In this document: piece by piece, positions 33,338 to 40,014 of the stretch
How positions within the stretch are numbered: the stretch's first letter is position 1
How the letters are laid out: the number at the start of each line of letters is the position of its first letter
Origin: Rubellimicrobium sp.
GTDB taxonomy: Bacteria; Pseudomonadota; Alphaproteobacteria; Rhodobacterales; Rhodobacteraceae
Assembly (NCBI GenBank): GCA_020852925.1
Contig: JADYZU010000083.1
Span: 1 to 40,014, forward strand
Direction: 5' to 3'
DNA: 40,014 nt
Notes under the pieces: model-generated
Seen by the model: the letters and a program-made list of their open reading frames with translations, nothing else
Databases searched by the model: none
What the model was told of the DNA's origin: nothing
Position numbers and translations under genes: made by a program

Positions 33338-34822
33338 TCAGCGCTGCCAGAACCGGGGCAGGACGATCACGAACACCGACAACAGCCCCAGCCGCCCCAG
33401 CAGCATCGCCAGCGCCATGAGCATCTTGGCCGCGTCCGGATAGTGGCGGAAGGTGCCGTCGATCGTGGCCAGCGGGCCGAACCCGTAGCCGATGTTGCAC
33501 AGCGCCATCCACGCCCCGTTCAGCGCCGAGAAACTGTCCACCCCGGTGAGGGTGATCGCCACCGCGAACAGGCCAAGGCCAAGGACGAAGGCCGACATGA
33601 ACACCATGAGCGAATCCACCACCTCGACGCTGACCGGCTTGCCGGCATAGCGGATCGGGACGATGCGGTTCGGGCTCTGGATCTGGCGGATGCGGGCCCA
33701 GAGCACGGTCAGGCTCAGTTGCACCCGGAAGGCCGACATGGCCGCGGTCGAGGATCCCGAACAGCCGCCCATCAGCCCCAGGATGAAGGCCACGATGAGC
33801 GCCGGCCCCTCCCAATGGGCAAAGCTGCCCGACACTAGGCCGGTGCCGGTGGTGATCGAGGTGATGTTGAAGAAGGATTCGCGCAGCGCCGTCTCGAACG
33901 GCAGGTCGAGGCCGATGATCCCCCAGCCGGTCGCCACCGCCACCCCGAAGGTCAGCGCACCCAGAAAGAAGCGCACCTGCGGGTCGGCCAGAAGGGGGGC
34001 GGAACGGCCGCGCAGAAGCTGGACATAACGCACATAGGGCAGCGCCGCCGCCGCCATGAGCACGCCGCCCAGATATTCCGCGACCCCGGGATATTTCCCG
34101 AGCGAGGCATCCGACGACGACACCCCCCCGGTCGAGACCGTCGCCATCGCGTTCACCACGGTATCGAGCGGGGTCATCCCGGCGGCGGCATAGGCGATCA
34201 GGGCCAGCGCGGTCAGGATCAGATAGACCTGCGCGATCCCCGCGGCGATGTCGGCGGCACGGGGCAGCACCTTGCCCATCGTGTCGAAATTCTCGGCGCG
34301 GAAGAACTGCATGCCGCCCACGCGCATGAACGGCAGGAAGATCATCGCCACGAACACGATGCCAAGGCCGCCCGCCCATTGCACAAGGCCGCGCCAAAGG
34401 TTCACCCCCGGCGGCAGGTGGTCAAGCCCGGTGATCACCGTGGAGCCGGTGGTGGTCAGGCCCGAGACACTCTCGAAATAGGCATCGACCATGGACAGGC
34501 CCGGCTCTCCGAGCATGAACGGCAATGAGCCGAACAGCGGCAGGATCGTCCAGATGAGGAAGGTGAGGAAATAGGCCTGCCGCAGCGAAAGCCCTTCGCC
34601 CCCGGTGCCGCGCGTGGCCAGCGCCATTAGCAGACCGGTGATCGCGGTGACCAGCGCCGAGAACAGGAACGCCCCGGCATTCCCGTGCCCCGCGCCCCAG
34701 TCGACCGCCGCCGGCAGCAACATGAGCAGTCCCAGAACGACCACGATCCGGCCGACCACATTCACGAGCGGGCGCAGGTCAAGCGCGTCGGGCGCGGCCT
34801 CGGACGACGTGGTTCCTGCCAT
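33338..34822 (-). CDS. trkH: TrkH-family potassium uptake protein
   Basis: 494-residue integral membrane subunit of a K+ uptake system, with about ten transmembrane segments in four pseudo-repeated M-P-M units. The selectivity-filter loops can be read in order: LTTTGSTVI, VSTGGVSSSD, SITTGTGLVSG and CNIGYGFGP, each with the conserved glycine. MGGCSGSSTAAMS and the RIRQIQSPNRIVPIRYAGKP loop are also family-typical. The regulatory partner TrkA is not in the window. It begins 12 bases after the NUDIX gene stop, so they share a transcript. The ATG at 34822 gives the family N-terminus. Confidence 0.95.
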   Translation of the reverse strand: MAGTTSSEAAPDALDLRPLVNVVGRIVVVLGLLMLLPAAVDWGAGHGNAGAFLFSALVTAITGLLMALATRGTGGEGLSLRQAYFLTFLIWTILPLFGSLPFMLGEPGLSMVDAYFESVSGLTTTGSTVITGLDHLPPGVNLWRGLVQWAGGLGIVFVAMIFLPFMRVGGMQFFRAENFDTMGKVLPRAADIAAGIAQVYLILTALALIAYAAAGMTPLDTVVNAMATVSTGGVSSSDASLGKYPGVAEYLGGVLMAAAALPYVRYVQLLRGRSAPLLADPQVRFFLGALTFGVAVATGWGIIGLDLPFETALRESFFNITSITTGTGLVSGSFAHWEGPALIVAFILGLMGGCSGSSTAAMSAFRVQLSLTVLWARIRQIQSPNRIVPIRYAGKPVSVEVVDSLMVFMSAFVLGLGLFAVAITLTGVDSFSALNGAWMALCNIGYGFGPLATIDGTFRHYPDAAKMLMALAMLLGRLGLLSVFVIVLPRFWQR

Positions 34823-34834
34823 CGGGGCCCCTGT

Positions 34835-35290
34835 TCAGAACGTGCGCAGGATGTCGCGCAGCCCGTCTTCCGTCACCAGCTCGGCCGCCTCGGAAAGCGG
34901 CAGCCAGCGGCGGTGGCGTCGGGCCTTTTCCGGCCAGTCGTCGGCGGTCTCGCTCACGCGGATCGCATAGACGCGGGTGGCCAGCGGCACCTCGTCGCCC
35001 TCACGGGTGAGTTTCGCGCCGATGAACTGGCCCAGCGGGCGGGGCGCGACCTTGCCACGGATGACGCCGGCCTCTTCCCAGGCTTCGGTCATGGCGGCGT
35101 CGCCGTCGCTCTTGCCGGACATGGGCCAGCCCTTGGGCAGGATCCAGCGCCCGGACGACGACGTGACCATGAGCACCTCGCGCCCGCCCCCTGCGGAATC
35201 GCGCCAGCACAGCGCGGCCAGTTGCCTTCGCCGCGGGACGATGAAGGAATCGGCGGCCGTGTCGGCCGGGGGGGGCGAAAGGGCGGTCAT
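34835..35290 (-). CDS. NUDIX hydrolase
   Basis: 151-residue protein (start at MTALSPPPADT) of the diphosphoinositol-polyphosphate-hydrolase-like NUDIX group. The core reads RWILPKGWPMSGKSDGDAAM followed by TEAWEEAGV. The metal-binding glutamates of the box (ExxEE) are kept; the usual Arg before them is Thr, and the earlier Glu of the box is replaced, as is usual in the LPKGWP subgroup. The substrate is an unknown nucleoside diphosphate derivative. An upstream in-frame ATG at 35350 would add 20 residues. It sits between hrpB and trkH on the same strand. Confidence 0.88.
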   Translation of the reverse strand: MTALSPPPADTAADSFIVPRRRQLAALCWRDSAGGGREVLMVTSSSGRWILPKGWPMSGKSDGDAAMTEAWEEAGVIRGKVAPRPLGQFIGAKLTREGDEVPLATRVYAIRVSETADDWPEKARRHRRWLPLSEAAELVTEDGLRDILRTF

Positions 35291-35353
35291 GGTCTGCCTG
35301 TCAGCGGGTTCTCCCGCGCTTGAGGTCAGAGAATAGGTGGCCGGGCGCATGAA

Positions 35354-37792
35354 TCAAGCCCGCGTTCCTGAGGATGCGCGGGGCGTTGCGCGCAGCGTCG
35401 GTTCGGCCACAGTCGGATCCTCGGGCCAGGGGTGGCGGGGATAGCGCCCGCGCATCTCCTTGCGGACCTCGGGATAGGAACTGCGCCAGAAGCCGGGAAT
35501 GTCGGTCGTCACCTGGATCGGCCGCTGCCCCGGCGACAGCAGCGTGACGCGGATCGGCCGCCCGCCGGCCATCGGGTGGCGCGTGACGCCCAGCATTTCC
35601 TGAAGGCGGATCTCGATCGCGGGCACCTCGCCCTCATAGTCGATCGGGATGCGCCGGCCCAGCGGCGTGACAAAGGCCGGCGGGCAGAGCGCATCGAGGC
35701 GCTGCCGGGCCCCGTGGTCGAACAGCGCCTCGAGCGCGGGCAGCGGATCGAAGCGCTGCCAGTCGGCGGCGCTGCGCATCCCGCCGATCCAGGGCGTCAG
35801 CCACTCGGCCGGTGCCGCCATCAGCCGCGCCTCGGACAGATCGGGAAGGCCGGGATCGGCCGCGCGCGCAAGGGCCGCGCGCACCTGCAACCGCCGCGCC
35901 GCCCCGGTCAGCCGCAGGCCCAGCGTGGCGATCCCCTCGAGCATGGCCGCAGTCACCGCCTTGGCCGGCGGATCGGTCCAGGGCCGGTCCGAGAGGGTGA
36001 TCGCGCCCAGCGTCTCGACCTCGTGCGCGATCACCCTCCCGTCGCGCGCGGACCATTCGGCACGCCGGCTGTGGCGGATGTCGGCGTCAAGATGGGCGCG
36101 GACCTCGCCCTCGGTCAGTGGCAGGGCCAGGCGGATCGTGCCTTCGCGCGGGTCGCCGTCGGTCTCGACCGCGACGATCCACGGGGCGAGTGCCAGCGCA
36201 TCGCCCGCCGGCATCACCGCGCCCTTGCCGCCCGAGAGCAGATAGCGCCCGCCATCGCCGGGGCGGCGCTGGCCGATGCGGTCGGGAAAGGCCAGCGCGG
36301 CCATGGCGCCGGGGCTGATCGCGGCGCCGTCGGGCAGGCCGCGCGCCAGACGGCGGGCCTCGGCGCGGATGCGGGCCAGGGTCGGCGCATCGCCCGCCCG
36401 CCGCCCCGCCACCGCCTCGAGCCGCAGGCCAAGATCGCTGCCCGCGCCCGGCACCGGATCGCGTTCGGACAAGAGCGCGGCCAGCGGCGCCGCCTGCGCC
36501 CCGGCGCGAAGCAGCATATGTGCAAGCCGCGGATGCGTGGGCTGGCGCGCAAGGTCGCGGCCATGCGCGGTGATCCCCCCCGCCGGATCAAGCGCGCCCA
36601 GCCCGGTCAGCACGCGCCGCGCCGAGGCCAGCGCCGTCGCGGGCGGCGGGGTCAGGAACGGCAGCCGGTCCGTCCCCCACAGCGCCAGATCAAGCGCGAG
36701 GGGCGCAAGATCGCCGCGGGTGATCTCGGGTTCGGCAAAGGCGGGATGCGCCCCCTCCTCGGCGCGCGCCCAGGCACGCAGGCACAGGCCCTCGGCCACG
36801 CGACCGGCACGGCCGGCGCGCTGGTCGGCCTCGGCACGGCTGGCCCGCTCGGTGCCCAGGCGTGCCATGCCGCTGCCGGGGTCAAAGCGTGCGCGCCGCA
36901 CAAGGCCGGAATCGACCACCACCCGCACATCCGGGATGGTGAGCGAGGTTTCCGCGATGTTGGTGGCCAGAACGATGCGCCGCACCGCCGGATCGGGCGT
37001 CAGCGCCAGATCCTGTTCGGCTGCGGGCAGGGCGCCGTAAAGCGGGCGGATCACATGGCCCGCAGGCAGCCGCGGCCCGAGGGCGCGCGCAAGCTGGCGG
37101 ATCTCGCCCTCGCCGGGAAGAAAGGCCAGCACCGCCCCCTCGGTGCCGTCGATCGCGTCAAGGACCAGCCCCGCCATCGCCGCCACCGGCGCGGTGCCGC
37201 GCGGCAGCGGGCGGGCCAGATGCCGGATCTCGACCGCGAACATCCGCCCCGGCGCGGTGATGACCGGCGCCGCGCCCATGAGCGCGGCCACCGGCCCGGC
37301 ATCAAGGGTGGCCGACATCACGAGGATCAGCAGATCCGGCCGGATCGCCGCCAGATCGAGGGTGAGCGCGAGGCCCAGATCGGCCTGGAGCGAGCGTTCG
37401 TGAAATTCGTCGAAGATCACCGCCCCGATCCCGGACAGTTCCGGATCGGACTGGATCATCCGGGTGAGGATGCCCTCGGTCACCACCTCGATGCGCGTGG
37501 CCGGGGAAACCCGCGCCTCGCCGCGCATGCGATAGCCCACGGTCTGCCCGGGCGGTTCGCCCAAACTCGCGGCCATGCGCGCGGCGGTGGCGCGCGCGGC
37601 GATGCGGCGCGGCTCGAGCATGAGGATGCGGCCCCGCACCAGCCCGGCCTCGATGAGCGCAAGCGGCACCCGCGTCGATTTCCCCGCCCCCGGCGGTGCC
37701 TGAAGCACCGCCCGCCCGCGCCCGCGCAGCGCGTCGATCAGCGCGGGCAACGCCGCCTCGACGGGAAGCGGGGCAGGGGTTGGGCCGGTCAT
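35354..37792 (-). CDS. hrpB: ATP-dependent helicase HrpB
   Basis: 812-residue DExH-box helicase of the HrpB family. Walker A is PPGAGKST (33-40), motif Ia is MLEPRRIAARATA, and the DExH box is DEFH (128-131, within FDEFHERSLQADL). MSATLD is motif III, with QRAGRAGR as motif VI. The family's own C-terminal domain ends at GRYPRHPWPEDP. HrpB proteins are RNA-type helicases of unclear cellular role. It follows acs on the same strand with a 24-base gap. The length is normal. Confidence 0.95.
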   Translation of the reverse strand: MTGPTPAPLPVEAALPALIDALRGRGRAVLQAPPGAGKSTRVPLALIEAGLVRGRILMLEPRRIAARATAARMAASLGEPPGQTVGYRMRGEARVSPATRIEVVTEGILTRMIQSDPELSGIGAVIFDEFHERSLQADLGLALTLDLAAIRPDLLILVMSATLDAGPVAALMGAAPVITAPGRMFAVEIRHLARPLPRGTAPVAAMAGLVLDAIDGTEGAVLAFLPGEGEIRQLARALGPRLPAGHVIRPLYGALPAAEQDLALTPDPAVRRIVLATNIAETSLTIPDVRVVVDSGLVRRARFDPGSGMARLGTERASRAEADQRAGRAGRVAEGLCLRAWARAEEGAHPAFAEPEITRGDLAPLALDLALWGTDRLPFLTPPPATALASARRVLTGLGALDPAGGITAHGRDLARQPTHPRLAHMLLRAGAQAAPLAALLSERDPVPGAGSDLGLRLEAVAGRRAGDAPTLARIRAEARRLARGLPDGAAISPGAMAALAFPDRIGQRRPGDGGRYLLSGGKGAVMPAGDALALAPWIVAVETDGDPREGTIRLALPLTEGEVRAHLDADIRHSRRAEWSARDGRVIAHEVETLGAITLSDRPWTDPPAKAVTAAMLEGIATLGLRLTGAARRLQVRAALARAADPGLPDLSEARLMAAPAEWLTPWIGGMRSAADWQRFDPLPALEALFDHGARQRLDALCPPAFVTPLGRRIPIDYEGEVPAIEIRLQEMLGVTRHPMAGGRPIRVTLLSPGQRPIQVTTDIPGFWRSSYPEVRKEMRGRYPRHPWPEDPTVAEPTLRATPRASSGTRA

Positions 37793-37816
37793 GCGATCTG
37801 CCCCCCCGGGCGTTTT

Positions 37817-39781
<1,965 letters not shown>

Positions 39782-39888
39782 CCCGTGATTTCCTCCTTCA
39801 AGAGCCACCCGCCGCCGCCGCGTGGCGAGCGCAGGATATGGGCAAATCCGCGACCGTGCAATGCGCCCGCGACCGGTATGCAGGGCAA

Positions 39889-40014
39889 TCGCATTTGGCC
39901 GATGATGGACCTTGCGAAGTCGTCGGACCATCCGGCTCGTTTGCGTTTTCTGGAGATCGGGAGTTTGGGGCGGGCGGTTCGGAGCAGGTTGAGGGTGAGA
40001 CGCCGGAGGATGGC
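39889..40014 (-). pseudogene. C-terminal end of an ISAs1-like transposase (runs off the window)
   Basis: Read on the minus strand from the window edge, the frame encodes [16 protein letters not shown], then [20 protein letters not shown]. The pattern LRRLxLNLL ... KRKRAGWxDDF is the C-terminal end of ISAs1-family transposases. No stop codon follows where the family would be expected to end: the frame runs on to 39604 through unrelated sequence into the acs 5' region, antisense-free but out of the acs frame. That suggests the element has lost its right end. The rest of the transposase lies beyond base 40014, so whether the copy is otherwise intact cannot be seen. Confidence 0.6.

Noticed and set aside
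33241-33838. Plus-strand open frames opposite trkH
   Set aside because: Shadows of a well-conserved membrane protein gene; no independent ribosome site or family motif.

Overview
The window is very GC-rich and densely coded, with G/C-heavy third codon positions. Its gene content and local gene orders fit an alphaproteobacterium of the Rhodobacteraceae/Paracoccaceae type: an argH/tlpA divergent pair, a HIG1-type protein next to a PduO-type adenosyltransferase, a cdd-deoA-deoB-upp salvage cluster, ETF-ubiquinone oxidoreductase, and acs followed by hrpB. It looks chromosomal. No rRNA, tRNA, CRISPR array, phage region or plasmid function was seen. The only mobile DNA is a transposase tail at the right edge.

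Layout. (1) Bases 1-7976, + strand: the 3' end of ETF-ubiquinone oxidoreductase, then a tightly coupled five-gene operon of a short Pta/Ptb-type phosphate acyltransferase, acetate kinase, and a SoeABC-like molybdoenzyme (catalytic subunit, four-cluster ferredoxin, membrane anchor). The likely theme is oxidation of sulfite or a similar substrate coupled to acyl-phosphate conversion. (2) 8023-13066: a TlpA-like thioredoxin divergent from argH, a small lipoprotein overlapping argH, an unknown secreted protein, and parC on the minus strand. (3) 13247-19161, + strand: an SH3b protein, an SDR oxidoreductase, a HIG1-type membrane protein, PduO adenosyltransferase, and the pyrimidine/deoxyribonucleoside salvage genes cdd-deoA-deoB-upp. 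(4) 19228-20682: a SPOR-domain envelope protein with three internal repeats, preceded by two short dyads.

(5) 20733-28394, mostly minus strand: a membrane protein resembling an M48 protease that has lost its zinc site, then beta-oxidation genes (FadJ-type multifunctional protein, thiolase, long acyl-CoA dehydrogenase) and a MerR regulator. A perfect 20-bp palindrome upstream of the MerR gene is its probable operator. Electrons from the acyl-CoA dehydrogenase would reach quinone through ETF and the ETF-QO at the left edge. (6) 28599-29831: trpB. (7) 29987-33208, + strand: an accessory-looking envelope cluster of two paralogous PepSY-like secreted proteins with Asp-rich tails, a membrane-anchored LuxR-type regulator, and a secreted protein with two duplicated domains, a Thr-Pro linker and an LCCL domain. 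This is the least conventional part of the window. (8) 33338-39781, minus strand: trkH, a NUDIX hydrolase, hrpB and acs. (9) 39889-40014: the C-terminal end of an ISAs1-like transposase.

A dispersed repeat occurs four times (about 2240, 6220, 25905 and 26044). Each copy has a head ATCTTTGCC(C/G)AAATACCC followed by GC-rich sequence with inverted repeats. One copy is translated as the N-terminal extension of acetate kinase. All assignments come from reading the sequence. No database search or structure prediction was run.
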